A stretch of 44,649 nucleotides of DNA from positions 1-44,649 of the forward strand of contig NZ_FUXI01000008.1 in assembly GCF_900167335.1 (NCBI RefSeq), given 5' to 3'. Under the pieces are notes generated by a model. The model was not told the DNA's origin. It saw nothing but the letters and a program-made list of their open reading frames with translations, and did not search any database. The DNA is from Pilibacter termitis. Lineage in GTDB: Bacteria; Bacillota; Bacilli; Lactobacillales; Streptococcaceae. This document shows, piece after piece, positions 24,369-33,382 of the stretch (position 1 is its first letter; every line of letters starts with the position of its first letter). Both the position numbers and the translations under genes were made by a program.

Positions 24369-25418
24369 TTATTCCCTCCGTTTTCGTTTCTTGGATACTA
24401 TAATGTAAACAAGTAAAGAAACAAATCCTAAACCAAATACGGTTAATAGTACAATCAGCCACACCGGAATCGTTTCCTCTGGTTTTGGATCATTCAAACT
24501 TTCTTTGTTTATCTTCTCCGCTTCCTCTTTTGTAATGGTGAAGTCCTTTTCCCAACGCCAATTTTTGCTTTCCCATTTAGGATCTTCGCTTATCACTTCT
24601 AAACTATACGTGTACTCACCTGCTTGGGCTTGCTTTTCGTTTAGATGTACTGGAAATTGGTAGTTAGAATTAGGTGCCATGCTTCTTCCAGACATTTCGT
24701 TTTTAAATAGCACCTCGTCGCTCCCTTTTTTCGTTACTTTCGCTAAAAAGGTCAACTTCGTCATCAATGCAGGTTGATCATTTTGTACTCGTCCTAGATA
24801 AGACTTTTTAAAGTAATCCATACCCGCTTGTATGTCAACTAAATTCAGATTGGGTTCGGGAATTTCATTTCCTACCGTGATTTTGATTGGCAATGAAAAA
24901 GCGATTTGTGTTTTTACACCCATTCCTTTTTTAGTAGATTTCGCTACTTGATCGTCTTTTAGAAAATACCATGAGCCAAGTAGAATACCTGTTGGCACAT
25001 CTTTTGGTAATTTTATTGTTGCTGTCAATTCTTTCTCACTTTGTTTGTCAAGTTTAACTTTTCCCTCTTCTTTCAAAGTGATGATTTCATGCAATTTCAC
25101 TTTCAAACTTTTATCATATTCTTTTGCAAGTGAGGTATAATCTGCCTCACCATTTGTATTCGTGTGAGAGGTGAAAATTGACTGATTTACGCCGATTTCC
25201 TTGTCGGTATTGTTTTTTAAGATTACCGTAATTTCTCTCGTTTCACCCGGTGTCATTTTTAAATCATAATATCCTGTTTTCGGATTGATTTCTTCGCCAG
25301 CTTTCCCTTTCGTTACTGAGTAGCCACCCATTTGCTTTTCATCTGCTCGTGTTCCTTGAGCCGTCAAAGCACTCCCAAATAATAGTGTAAAAATAACGCC
25401 GATTTTCAGTAGTTTCAA
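24369..25418 (-). CDS. DUF916/DUF3324 (WxL-interacting) membrane protein
   Basis: I place the start at the TTG codon at 25418, six bases after GGAGGA, giving 349 residues beginning with the signal peptide KLLKIGVIFTLLFGSALTAQG; the frame upstream runs into the intergenic hairpin and is not a plausible leader. DUF916 (YSVTKGKAGEEINPKTGYYDLKMTPGETREI) and DUF3324 (VQNDQPALMTKLTFLAKVT) domains are followed by a membrane helix (VWLIVLLTVFGLGFVSLLVYIIV) and KKRKRR. It probably forms a complex with WxL proteins at the cell surface. One base separates it from the LPXTG gene downstream. Confidence 0.9.
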   Translation of the reverse strand: MKLLKIGVIFTLLFGSALTAQGTRADEKQMGGYSVTKGKAGEEINPKTGYYDLKMTPGETREITVILKNNTDKEIGVNQSIFTSHTNTNGEADYTSLAKEYDKSLKVKLHEIITLKEEGKVKLDKQSEKELTATIKLPKDVPTGILLGSWYFLKDDQVAKSTKKGMGVKTQIAFSLPIKITVGNEIPEPNLNLVDIQAGMDYFKKSYLGRVQNDQPALMTKLTFLAKVTKKGSDEVLFKNEMSGRSMAPNSNYQFPVHLNEKQAQAGEYTYSLEVISEDPKWESKNWRWEKDFTITKEEAEKINKESLNDPKPEETIPVWLIVLLTVFGLGFVSLLVYIIVSKKRKRRE

Positions 25419-25440
25419 TTTTCTTCCTCCGATTATGTAA

Positions 25441-25493
25441 TCAACAACATTAGTGGAGCCAAAAGGGGAAGTCGCCTCCACTAATGTTGTCTA
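25441..25493 (-). promoter_or_regulatory. Strong intercistronic hairpin in the WxL operon
   Basis: ACAACATTAGTGGAG pairs with CTCCACTAATGTTGT over 15 bp around a loop of about 18 bases, between the stop of one WxL gene and the start of the DUF916 gene. No T-run follows on the minus strand; the T-run lies on the plus-strand side. It is therefore more likely a 3'-end stabiliser or partial terminator that lets the first genes be expressed more strongly. Confidence 0.65.
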
Positions 25494-25501
25494 TTTTTTT
25501 G

Positions 25502-26206
25502 TTACGGTAATACGCTTGGTGATAAAGTGAACGTAATAGTAGAGCTGTAAGTTCCTTCTTCAAATGATTGAGCAGGTACTTCTAACTCAACGTCAGCTTC
25601 TTTAATTTGGTAAGTTGAGAACAATTTCGCAACGTTCCCTGCTTCTACACCGATTAAGTCTGCTGCTACGCCGTCCATTTTAATTGTTTGGTTTTTGTCA
25701 GTAACTTTTGCGTTAGGTGCTGTATCATCTAAAGCAATAGTTGCTGCTGGCAAGTTAAGCTGTGCACCAACGTAAGATTTTGTAGTGCTTGGTGTAGCTG
25801 TTGTGTTACCAGAAAGTTGAGTTGCTTGAGCTGATACTTTCCAGTTTTCACCTGTTGCTGACAAACGTCCGTCATAAACGATAAGGTAACGGTCTGCTTC
25901 AGCCAAAGCACCAGTTTTTGGTGTAGCTTTTACTTTCAAACCATTACGGTCATGTGAAGCGTCGATTTGAGCTTCAAAGTCAAAGTCGTTCAATCCACGG
26001 TAAAATCCTAATTCATTTGCAAGTGGTGGGTTGATTGGGCCAGGGCCAGGACCAGGACCAGGAGGTACTACTGGACCGTTGTTTGTTGTGAATTTCGCAT
26101 TCACTTGTGAGTCTGTTGAAGTTACTGCTGCGTTTGCTACGCTCGCACTAAGTGTTACGCCTAAGCTAAGAAGTGCGACTGCTGAAAATAATGTTGATTT
26201 TTTCAT
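25502..26206 (-). CDS. WxL-domain surface protein
   Basis: The 234-residue protein has a signal peptide (1-26, cleavage near ANAA), a Pro-Gly linker (VVPPGPGPGPGPINPP, about 45-61) and a WxL domain over the rest. The first WxL motif is in GENWKVSAQAT; the second is STITFTLSPS, with Phe in place of Trp. Start follows AGGAGG at 10-base spacing. Such proteins bind peptidoglycan and mediate surface attachment with DUF916 partners. The strong start signal and the hairpin after the gene suggest that it is the most abundant product of the operon. Confidence 0.92.
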   Translation of the reverse strand: MKKSTLFSAVALLSLGVTLSASVANAAVTSTDSQVNAKFTTNNGPVVPPGPGPGPGPINPPLANELGFYRGLNDFDFEAQIDASHDRNGLKVKATPKTGALAEADRYLIVYDGRLSATGENWKVSAQATQLSGNTTATPSTTKSYVGAQLNLPAATIALDDTAPNAKVTDKNQTIKMDGVAADLIGVEAGNVAKLFSTYQIKEADVELEVPAQSFEEGTYSSTITFTLSPSVLP

Positions 26207-26292
26207 TTGGATTACTCCTCCTAAGTTTTTTTATATTTTCTACTAGATATTCAATCTAGGGAAAACCAAATGGATAATAAATTTTCCGCCCT

Positions 26293-27057
26293 CTACTTGT
26301 CGGGCTGTGTGACCAATGTCCAGCGAATCGCAAAGGAATAATTTTTTTCCTTGGCTAATTGAGCTGGCACTTGTAATGAAATATCTTTTGTTGCCCAAGT
26401 AATTGTGCTGACTCCTTTACCTCGCAAGCGATCACTTGCGATCGTTTCAGCAATTGTTGTAGGTGCTTCGTCATTAATTCCTTGAGCAAATGTTGCGATA
26501 TTCTTTGTATCTTCTTGTGCTGGATTGTCTGTTAAGGAATTTCTTGCAATTCCTTTTGGCAAAAGAAGTTTTACACCTACTAATTGATGTTTTTCCTCAT
26601 CTGTACTGACGAGTTTGTCTATAAACTGTGCTTGCAATTTCCAGCCTGTATCACGACTGCTACGATTGTCAGTCAATTGCACGAACATTTTCTCTTGCTC
26701 GTAAAATGCTGGATTTCCGATTACAGTATAAGTATCAATTCCGTCCTTTTCTGTAACATCACCAAAGTCAAATTCTGTGATGACATGATCCAAAGCAAAA
26801 GGGCCTTTGTTGCCTGTGCCGATTAGTATTGGTTTGTCTTTATCAGCTTTTCCTCTGTCGCTTTCTGGAGAAAATTCGACTTTTTTTCCATTGTCCTCAA
26901 ATGGCTGAGATGGATTTTCTGGATTTACAGGCTTAGTGGGTGTCCTATCAATTGCAAAGCTAACATTTACTTCATTCGTTGTTTCGTCTGTATTTGCACT
27001 TACAACGGTTGCTTGAATTAATGGAAGGACTAGTAGCCCCAAAAATACTTTCTTCAT
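26293..27057 (-). CDS. WxL-domain surface protein
   Basis: The 254-residue exported protein starts with a signal peptide (1-21), followed by the acidic N-terminal region common to WxL proteins and a Pro-rich stretch (RTPTKPVNPENPSQPF). WxL motifs appear as DTGWKLQAQF and, near the C-terminus, AIRWTLVTQP. It is the first gene of the locus, with AGGAGG before the ATG. Together with the other WxL and DUF916 genes it should form a wall-associated complex. Confidence 0.92.
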   Translation of the reverse strand: MKKVFLGLLVLPLIQATVVSANTDETTNEVNVSFAIDRTPTKPVNPENPSQPFEDNGKKVEFSPESDRGKADKDKPILIGTGNKGPFALDHVITEFDFGDVTEKDGIDTYTVIGNPAFYEQEKMFVQLTDNRSSRDTGWKLQAQFIDKLVSTDEEKHQLVGVKLLLPKGIARNSLTDNPAQEDTKNIATFAQGINDEAPTTIAETIASDRLRGKGVSTITWATKDISLQVPAQLAKEKNYSFAIRWTLVTQPDK

Positions 27058-27463
27058 CTCTTTTTACGTCCTCCTAACTTGTACATACCTAAACCTTGAA
27101 TTTACGCTTAAACTCAAGGTTTAGCTATGAGCTAAATTTTTAGCTTCTCCTCTTCCTAATAACCCTTGATATTGAAACCCTTTTAAACCCCATAACTTCG
27201 CTAAGAACAGGTGTTTCTTAACTTGTGATAAGTATAATTCAAAATGCATGAAAAAACATTGCCTATTTTTTGTCGTACCGTTGTTTTTTTTGTTTTTCAG
27301 TTGTCATTTTTTACCGAAACCATTGTCTTTTTCTGATTTTGATGTTAAAAAAATTATAAAAACAAATTTTTCTCTTGATAATCAATGTTTATTCATTTAT
27401 ATTATTAATTGTTGATTTTATATATATAATCAATTTAACTTTAAGTTGGGAGAAAAAGAAGAG
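27058..27463. promoter_or_regulatory. Divergent control region of the WxL operon and its regulator
   Basis: Two hairpins lie just in front of the WxL operon: AAACCTTGA...TCAAGGTTT (27091-27122) and TTTAGCTATGAGCTAAA with an alternative GAGCTAAA/TTTAGCTTC stem (27118-27147). A minus-strand TATACT near 27230 has no good -35, as is common for activator-dependent promoters. For the regulator, TTGATA (27375-27380) and TATATT (27398-27403) with 17-base spacing form a promoter on the plus strand. The rest is very AT-rich and holds no gene. Confidence 0.6.
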
Positions 27464-28348
27464 ATGAATAAAAAAATTGTACTATTAGAAAAATGGGAAA
27501 AAGAATTATCAAAACTCACTGGGGTGACAATTTCTATTATTTTAAATGACGGAAGTATTTTGTTGCCCGGTGAAATTTCAACAGAATTTTGTACGAAAAT
27601 GCAGTCGCAACTCCATATTGGGTTGGGCTGTCAGTGGAATCGACTGCTTGCGATTACCCATTTTCATTTTAACCGCACGCCGATTCGCTATCTTTGTCCG
27701 TTTGGTATGGTGAGTGTGGCTATTCCAATTTTGGACCAAAATGACCATTTGATTGCTATTTTATTTGCAGGGCAACGACGTGTGTCAAAAGAATATGAGA
27801 GTGAATTGCCGTATCTTACAAAAAAAGCGGGAGGTTTTCCTGATAAGGAATTTGAAAAATTATATGAAAAAGTGCCAATCGTTGATCAAGAGCATATAGA
27901 CAACATTATGCCGATACTAGAATTATTTGCAGAGGCGATTGGCGAGAGAATCACGGAAGACGAGATAAAAAATCTCAATCAAAGTGTAACAAATCATATT
28001 TCAGATGATGAATTGATGAATTTGATTGATTTACAACTAAAAAATGAAGCGAAATATTATTTTAACTTGGACGATCTTGAGCAAATTTTTAAACGGAAAA
28101 AGAAAGAAATTAGCAGAGTAATCAAGAAGTATCGAAATTCGACTTTTGTGCCGTATTATCAAAGGATAAAAGTGCAGCAAGCAAATCATTTGCTTGTGAC
28201 GACGGATTATCCTGTAACGAAAATTAGCGAATACTTGGGATTTGTGGATAATGCTCGCTTTTGTAAAGTGTTTAAGCAGGAAACTGGATTGACCCCGAGT
28301 GCTTATCGGAGTAAGTATTGTATGAAAAAGAATCGACCATTTGCATAG
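27464..28348 (+). CDS. PocR-type sensor / AraC-family transcriptional regulator
   Basis: The ATG at 27464 gives 294 residues. The N-terminal half (about 5-165) resembles the PocR ligand-binding domain: a Cys in FCTKMQSQLHIGLGCQW, RYLCPFGMVSVAIPI and IAILFAGQRRV. The C-terminal part carries an AraC HTH pair: SRVIKKYRNSTFVPYYQRIKVQQANHLL, then PVTKISEYLGFVDNARFCKVFKQETGLTPSAYR. PocR domains are thought to bind small ligands such as hydrocarbon derivatives (propanediol in PocR itself). It is transcribed away from the WxL operon and is the obvious candidate for its activator. The ligand is unknown. Confidence 0.85.
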   Translation: MNKKIVLLEKWEKELSKLTGVTISIILNDGSILLPGEISTEFCTKMQSQLHIGLGCQWNRLLAITHFHFNRTPIRYLCPFGMVSVAIPILDQNDHLIAILFAGQRRVSKEYESELPYLTKKAGGFPDKEFEKLYEKVPIVDQEHIDNIMPILELFAEAIGERITEDEIKNLNQSVTNHISDDELMNLIDLQLKNEAKYYFNLDDLEQIFKRKKKEISRVIKKYRNSTFVPYYQRIKVQQANHLLVTTDYPVTKISEYLGFVDNARFCKVFKQETGLTPSAYRSKYCMKKNRPFA

Positions 28349-28350
28349 CT

Positions 28351-28386
28351 AAAAAACTCGCATGAAATCATCATGCGAGCTTTTTA
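28351..28386. terminator. Bidirectional terminator
   Basis: CTCGCATG (28357-28364) and CATGCGAG (28372-28379), extended by AAAAA and CTTTTT on the outside, form a symmetrical terminator between the convergent regulator and ileS genes. Confidence 0.85.
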
Positions 28387-28400
28387 GGTACTCTTAACTA

Positions 28401-31187
28401 TTATTCTTCAAAGCCAGACATTACTTCTTCTGCAAAGTTTTCTTTTAAAATCTCTGCACATTTATGGCAAACGTCTTTCAAATGCGGATTTTCGTCGTCT
28501 CCTACTGTTGTACTTGTTGCACGACAGCGAACACAAACTTCACCTGTTGCGTGTGTAACGCTTAGTTTTGTATCGCCAAATGTTTGAGTATCATTGTTTG
28601 CATCTGTTGACAATTCAAACTCTGAGACAATCAATAATTGAGCAATATCAGCATTGAGACTTTCAAGCAAGACTTTTTGAGCTTCTGTGGCAAAAACTGT
28701 CACTTTCGCCTCAAGAGATTTCCCGATAACTTTTTCGTTTCGTGCGTTTTCTAGCCCTTTTAGGACATCATCACGAAAATCAAGGAAAGCATTCCATTGT
28801 TCCAAAATTGCTTGTTCATCTGCAAACGAGCGAGCTGTTGGAAATTCAGAAAGCTGAACAAATTCTTCCTCTTCTTTCGTCTCTTTCCAGATTTCCTCTG
28901 CGGTGTGTGGCAAAATTGGTGCAAGTAATTTTGTCAAGGCAACCAACGTTTCGTACATGACTGTCTGCATTGCACGGCGAGAATGTGCGTTTTCCGCCTC
29001 GATGTAAACCACATCTTTTGCGAAATCCAAGTAGAATTGTGACAAGTCAACGGTGAGGAAGTTGACAATTGTTTTGTAAATGTGAATAAAGTTGTATTTG
29101 TCATACCCTTTTTCACGAACGGAGCGAATAACTTCGTTTAAGCGAATCATCATGTATTTGTCAACTGAACGCAATTCTTCAAAAGGAACGGCATTCGTGT
29201 TTGGTGTGAAGTCACTTGTGTTGGCAATCAAGAAACGCATTGTATTGCGGATTTTGCGGTAAACTTCAGCAACTTGTGTCAAAATATCCATAGATACACG
29301 CACATCTGCCTCGCTATCCACACTTGCCACCCAAAGACGTAAAATGTCTGCTCCAAATTGTTTGACCACTTTTTCTGGCAAAATGACGTTGCCTAGTGAT
29401 TTACTCATTTTGCGACCTTCACCGTCAAGGACAAATCCTTGTGAAAGAACTGCCTTGTATGGTGCCACACCGTTAATTGCGACACTTGTTGTGATACTTG
29501 AGTTGAACCAACCACGGTATTGGTCACTTCCCTCAAGGTACAAATCAGCTGGGAAACTTAATTCTTCACGCTGACGTAACACTGCCTCATGACTACTTCC
29601 AGAGTCAAACCAAACGTCCATGATGTCTTTTTCTTTGGTAAAAATTCCATTTGGGCTACCTGCGTGAGTAAAGCCTTCTGGCAATAAATCTTTCGCTTCA
29701 CGATTCCACCAAATAATCGAACCATGCTCGCTAAACAGTTGTGCAACGTGAGCAATTGTTTCTGGGGTGATAATTTCTTCCCCATTTTCAGCGTAAAAAA
29801 TCGGAAGTGGCACACCCCACGCACGTTGACGAGAAATCACCCAATCACCACGGTCACGTACCATGTTGTAGAGGCGAGTTTTCCCCCAAGGGATAATCCA
29901 GTCCACTTTTTCCACTTCGTCTAAAATATTTTGACGGAATTTGTCAATAGAGGCAAACCACTGCGGTGTCGCTCTAAAAATAACAGGTTTTTTCGTCCGC
30001 CAATCGTGTGGATAGCTATGCGTGAAGAAATCTAGCTTGAGCAACGCTCCAGACTTCTCTAGCATTTCTGTAATCATTGGATTTGCTTTGTCATAAAACA
30101 TTCCTGTAAACAATGGTGCTTCATCGGTGTAAACTCCACGTGAATCAACAGGAGAAAGAATAGCTAAGCCATATTTTTTCCCTACATGATAGTCGTCCTC
30201 ACCATGCCCCGGTGCTGTATGCACAAGTCCAGTACCTGCCTCGTCTGTCACGTGATCTCCCACCATTACAAGACTTGTACGGTCGTAAAACGGATGTTGA
30301 GCTGTCATGTATTCCATGTCAAGACCTTTGAGTGTTTGAACAATTTCAAATTCCGTCCAGCCAATCTCGTTTGCTACTTTTTCTAGCATAACTTGTGCAA
30401 TGACGAATTTGCGGTTGTCTACTTTAACTACGGCATAGTCAAAATCAGGATTTACTGAAATACCAAGATTTGCAGGCAATGTCCACGGTGTTGTCGTCCA
30501 GATGACCATTTCAACATCATCAGACAAAATGCCTTTTCCGTCTACCACTTTGAAAGCAACGTAGATACTTGGGCTTTTCACGTCCTTGTACTCGATCTCT
30601 GCCTCGGCAAGCGAACTTTCAGATGACGGCGACCAATAAATTGGTTTCAATCCTTTATAAATATAGCCATTTTCAGCCATTTTCCCAAACACACGAATTT
30701 GAGCCGCCTCATATTCTGGGTTGAGGGTGATGTATGGATTTTCCCAATCACCTGTCACACCTAGACGTTTAAAATCTGCACGTTGTGTGTCAACTTGTGA
30801 AAGAGCGTATTTTCTACATTCTTCCAGATACGCTGAAAGCTCCATTTCTTTGCGGTTAATTTTTTTGTTGGTCAACACTTGTTCAATTGGCAAACCGTGT
30901 GTATCCCACCCCGGCACGTAAGGAGTGCGGAAACCTGACATAGATTTGCTACGAACAATAATGTCTTTTGAGATTTTGTTCAACGAATGACCTAAATGAA
31001 TATTCCCATTTGCGTATGGAGGGCCGTCATGCAGGATAAATGTTGGTTTCCCTTCGTTTAATTGTTGACGTTTCGCGTAAACTTCTGACGTTTCCCATTC
31101 CTCTTGCCATGCAACTTCTCTATTTGGTAAATTTGCACGCATTGGAAAAGCTGTTTTTCCTAGATTGAGTGTTTCTTTCATTTTCAT
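28401..31187 (-). CDS. ileS: Isoleucyl-tRNA synthetase
   Basis: The 928-residue class I synthetase attaches isoleucine to tRNA-Ile and edits valine. HIGH motif is HLGHS (about residues 63-67, after PPYANGNI), the editing domain contains [18 protein letters not shown] is present as KMSKSLGN, and the C-terminal zinc site is CVRCR...CHKCAEIL. Length matches bacterial IleS type 1, which is generally mupirocin-sensitive. The ATG follows AAGGAG at 8-base spacing. The leader contains a T-box and three tandem hairpin units, so control is by uncharged tRNA-Ile and possibly by the repeats. Confidence 0.98.
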   Translation of the reverse strand: MKMKETLNLGKTAFPMRANLPNREVAWQEEWETSEVYAKRQQLNEGKPTFILHDGPPYANGNIHLGHSLNKISKDIIVRSKSMSGFRTPYVPGWDTHGLPIEQVLTNKKINRKEMELSAYLEECRKYALSQVDTQRADFKRLGVTGDWENPYITLNPEYEAAQIRVFGKMAENGYIYKGLKPIYWSPSSESSLAEAEIEYKDVKSPSIYVAFKVVDGKGILSDDVEMVIWTTTPWTLPANLGISVNPDFDYAVVKVDNRKFVIAQVMLEKVANEIGWTEFEIVQTLKGLDMEYMTAQHPFYDRTSLVMVGDHVTDEAGTGLVHTAPGHGEDDYHVGKKYGLAILSPVDSRGVYTDEAPLFTGMFYDKANPMITEMLEKSGALLKLDFFTHSYPHDWRTKKPVIFRATPQWFASIDKFRQNILDEVEKVDWIIPWGKTRLYNMVRDRGDWVISRQRAWGVPLPIFYAENGEEIITPETIAHVAQLFSEHGSIIWWNREAKDLLPEGFTHAGSPNGIFTKEKDIMDVWFDSGSSHEAVLRQREELSFPADLYLEGSDQYRGWFNSSITTSVAINGVAPYKAVLSQGFVLDGEGRKMSKSLGNVILPEKVVKQFGADILRLWVASVDSEADVRVSMDILTQVAEVYRKIRNTMRFLIANTSDFTPNTNAVPFEELRSVDKYMMIRLNEVIRSVREKGYDKYNFIHIYKTIVNFLTVDLSQFYLDFAKDVVYIEAENAHSRRAMQTVMYETLVALTKLLAPILPHTAEEIWKETKEEEEFVQLSEFPTARSFADEQAILEQWNAFLDFRDDVLKGLENARNEKVIGKSLEAKVTVFATEAQKVLLESLNADIAQLLIVSEFELSTDANNDTQTFGDTKLSVTHATGEVCVRCRATSTTVGDDENPHLKDVCHKCAEILKENFAEEVMSGFEE

Positions 31188-31203
31188 GATTTGTTCTCCT
31201 TTT

Positions 31204-31324
31204 TCTAGCTACGAGGGGCAGGAGTTGGGCGACTGCTCGCAATGTCGCTTGAAGCTAACGCTTCAAGTGAATGAACGACATAGTTCGCTGTCGCAAACTC
31301 CTGAACGCCCCTCTACGCTTTTAT
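31204..31324 (-). repeat. Dispersed hairpin unit, copy C (ileS leader)
   Basis: Read on the minus strand, arms GAGGGGC/GCCCCTC, AGGAGTT/AACTCCT, GTCGC/GCGAC, a TGTCG/CGACA segment and a CTTGAAGCG/CGCTTCAAG-type tip stack into one long hairpin. The fixed end TAGCTAGA touches AAAAGGAG, the ribosome binding site of ileS. Confidence 0.88.
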
Positions 31325-31327
31325 TTT

Positions 31328-31448
31328 TCTAGCTACATGGTGCTGAAGTCTGGCAACTGTTCGCAACAGCACTGGAAACTTACGTTTCCAGCAAGTAAAT
31401 GCTGTGGCTCACTGTTGCAGACTTCAGAACGCACCATTACGCTTTTAT
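31328..31448 (-). repeat. Dispersed hairpin unit, copy D (ileS leader)
   Basis: Same layout as copy C but with different arms that still pair: ATGGTGC/GCACCAT, CTGAAGTCTG/CAGACTTCAG, CAACAGCA-type/TGCTGT and tip CTGGAAAC/GTTTCCAG. Fixed ends AAAAGCG and TAGCTAGA are kept. Confidence 0.88.
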
Positions 31449-31451
31449 TTG

Positions 31452-31571
31452 TCTAGCTATGAGGGGCAGGAGTTGGGCGCCTGCTCTCAACGTCGCTCGA
31501 AACTGACGTTTCGAGTAAATAAACGACGTGGTTCGCTGTCGCAAACTCCTGAACGCCCCTCTACGCTTTTA
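31452..31571 (-). repeat. Dispersed hairpin unit, copy E (ileS leader)
   Basis: Arms match copy C at the base (GAGGGGC/GCCCCTC, AGGAGTT/AACTCCT) with a tip of its own (CTCGAAAC/GTTTCGAG). It is the unit nearest the T-box terminator. Confidence 0.88.
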
Positions 31572-31589
31572 TTTTTTTCTAATATAAAC

Positions 31590-31790
31590 AAAAACCCTAG
31601 TCATAGGACTAGGGACGAATTTTTTTCGTGGTGCCACCTTAGCTTTGCATAAAAACAATATGCCTCTAAGATGAATATCGACATCAACCGTTCATTATGA
31701 GTATAGCTGATTTTTCCTTATGGTAGGGAATGCGAAACTTGCACTGTCTTTCGCTCGCTTGAAATATATCATAAGGCTTTTTTGGTCTAT
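31590..31790 (-). ncRNA. T-box riboswitch (tRNA-Ile) of ileS
   Basis: On the minus strand the leader contains the T-box sequence AAGGTGGCACCACG (31627-31640), the following TTCGTCCC, and a terminator CCCTAGTC/GACTAGGG (31595-31614) with TTTTTGTTT. TTCGTCCCTAG can alternatively pair in the antiterminator. Upstream, a Stem I-like region holds an ATC triplet followed by A (31709-31711), a likely isoleucine specifier. Uncharged tRNA-Ile should favour read-through into ileS. The terminator is separated from ileS by about 390 bases filled with three hairpin units. Confidence 0.92.
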
Positions 31791-31806
31791 ACTAATGAAT
31801 GTATTT

Positions 31807-32550
31807 TTACCCTTCAGTAGAAAGTGCGTCTGAAGTGATTTCATCTTCCAATTTTGGTGCCGCATCAAAAATTGCTTGTGCTTTGGCAATTGGGTCTAAT
31901 GGTTCTGCTTGTATTTCTGGCTCTACTATGCTCTCTAGTTCTTTTTCAACAGTTTCTTGCGTGTCATTTTCTTTCAAGACTTCTTTTAAAACTGTATGCT
32001 CGTCAACATAACTTGAGAATGGTTTGAGCAAGTCGTCCCATTCGTTTGATTTGACTGTTTGAAGTTGACTTTCTAACATTAAGCTCAAGCGTTGGTGGAA
32101 ACCACGTGTTTTTTTCTTCAAATCTTCTGTTTCACGTGCTAATTGCTTGGCATTATTTGCTGATTCTGTAATCATTTCTGTCGCCTTACTTCTAGCGTCA
32201 GCCAAAATTCTATCTGCTTTTGCTTGAGCGGCAGTAATGGTTTCTTCTGCGTGCTGGTTAGCTGATTTCACAATGACTTCTGCCTCGTTTGACGCATTTG
32301 ATTTCACTTTATTGGCTGTATCTTGGGCAACGATAATTGACTCGTTCAATGAATCTTTCAATTCATCAAAATAGCCCAATTTTTCACGAGAGTGTTTTAA
32401 ATCTTTCTCTAATTCACGATTTTTTTGTATTACATCTTCATAATCATGAACAATTTGATCCAAGAAGTCATCTACTTCATCAGGGTCAAATCCTCCGAAT
32501 TTTTTCTTTTGAAATGTTTTGTTTTGAATGTCTAGTGATGTTAATGTCAT
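31807..32550 (-). CDS. divIVA: Cell division protein DivIVA
   Basis: DivIVA binds negatively curved membrane at septum and poles and recruits division and wall proteins. The ATG at 32550 (AGAGGA nine bases upstream) starts TLTSLDIQNKTFQKKKFGGFDPDEVDDFLDQIVHDYE, the conserved lipid-binding N-terminus, followed by a long coiled coil (about 35-165) and an acidic C-terminus. Length is 247 residues. It closes the ftsZ-linked ylm group, before ileS, as in streptococci and enterococci. Confidence 0.95.
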   Translation of the reverse strand: MTLTSLDIQNKTFQKKKFGGFDPDEVDDFLDQIVHDYEDVIQKNRELEKDLKHSREKLGYFDELKDSLNESIIVAQDTANKVKSNASNEAEVIVKSANQHAEETITAAQAKADRILADARSKATEMITESANNAKQLARETEDLKKKTRGFHQRLSLMLESQLQTVKSNEWDDLLKPFSSYVDEHTVLKEVLKENDTQETVEKELESIVEPEIQAEPLDPIAKAQAIFDAAPKLEDEITSDALSTEG

Positions 32551-32566
32551 ATTCCACAATCCTCTC

Positions 32567-33349
32567 TTATTTTCTTAATACTCCGAGCGTCACACGAATT
32601 TTTTCTTTTTTCGTCTTTCCCTCAATTCCTCTTAATTGTATTCTACCATGACCACGTACACTTATCACGTCCATAAGCTCAATTTGTGTATCACTTCGAG
32701 ACTCTTCGCTCCAGTTGAGTTTCACCTTCCCTGAATCAACCAACTGCTTTGCACGTGTCCTAGAAATATTATACACGTTTGAAATAAAATTATCCAAACG
32801 TAAGCTACTAAGTGTCGTCATCTCTTCTTCCCAGTCTTCCTTAGGAAGAAGAAGTTGGGTGTAATCCTGCTCCGTTAGTCGAACAGAAATTTTACCGATT
32901 TGTTCAATTTGCGTTGCTACATAATGTTTTGTTTCATTTGCAAGAAAAATTTGCCAACGTTCTCCGTCTGTTATAATATCTCCAAAGTATTCACGTTTTA
33001 CACCAATAGAAAGAAGTGTGCCTAAAATCTTACTATGTGAAAGTGTAGCAAATTTTATCGGATAGTGAATCTCAAAAATCGAAATTTCAAAATCCTCTTG
33101 TCTCGGAGAATAGTAAGCAGGATAAATCATCGCTCGTTTTCGTTCAGCTGTTTCGTAGCCACCAAAAAATTGATAATTTAAATCCCCATTTTTCCTGACA
33201 AGCACTTCTAGGATATAACACTCTCTTGGATCAAGAAATTCGGTAAGTTCTGGAGCATAGTAGGTTTCCGCTCGCTCCATTTTTTCACTTACCATGTCAA
33301 TAAAAGAGCGTTCCTCCCTCCTGAAATGTTGATAAACATTTTCATTCAT
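32567..33349 (-). CDS. ylmH: YlmH, S4-domain RNA-binding protein
   Basis: The 260-residue protein has the YlmH N-terminal domain (about 5-170; FLDPRECYILEVL, HSKILGTLLSIGVKREYFGDI) and a C-terminal S4 RNA-binding domain (about 181-240; LRLDNFISNVYNISRTRAKQLVDSGKVKLNW). It has been linked to ribosome rescue and to division through gene position. It sits between ylmG and divIVA in one transcript. Confidence 0.95.
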   Translation of the reverse strand: MNENVYQHFRREERSFIDMVSEKMERAETYYAPELTEFLDPRECYILEVLVRKNGDLNYQFFGGYETAERKRAMIYPAYYSPRQEDFEISIFEIHYPIKFATLSHSKILGTLLSIGVKREYFGDIITDGERWQIFLANETKHYVATQIEQIGKISVRLTEQDYTQLLLPKEDWEEEMTTLSSLRLDNFISNVYNISRTRAKQLVDSGKVKLNWSEESRSDTQIELMDVISVRGHGRIQLRGIEGKTKKEKIRVTLGVLRK

Positions 33350-33382
33350 GATTCCTCGCTCCTTTAATCTAAAGTTTTTCTG

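Noticed and set aside
31404-31652. Plus-strand open frames in the ileS leader repeats
   Set aside because: They arise from the hairpin units and T-box sequence and have no coding features.
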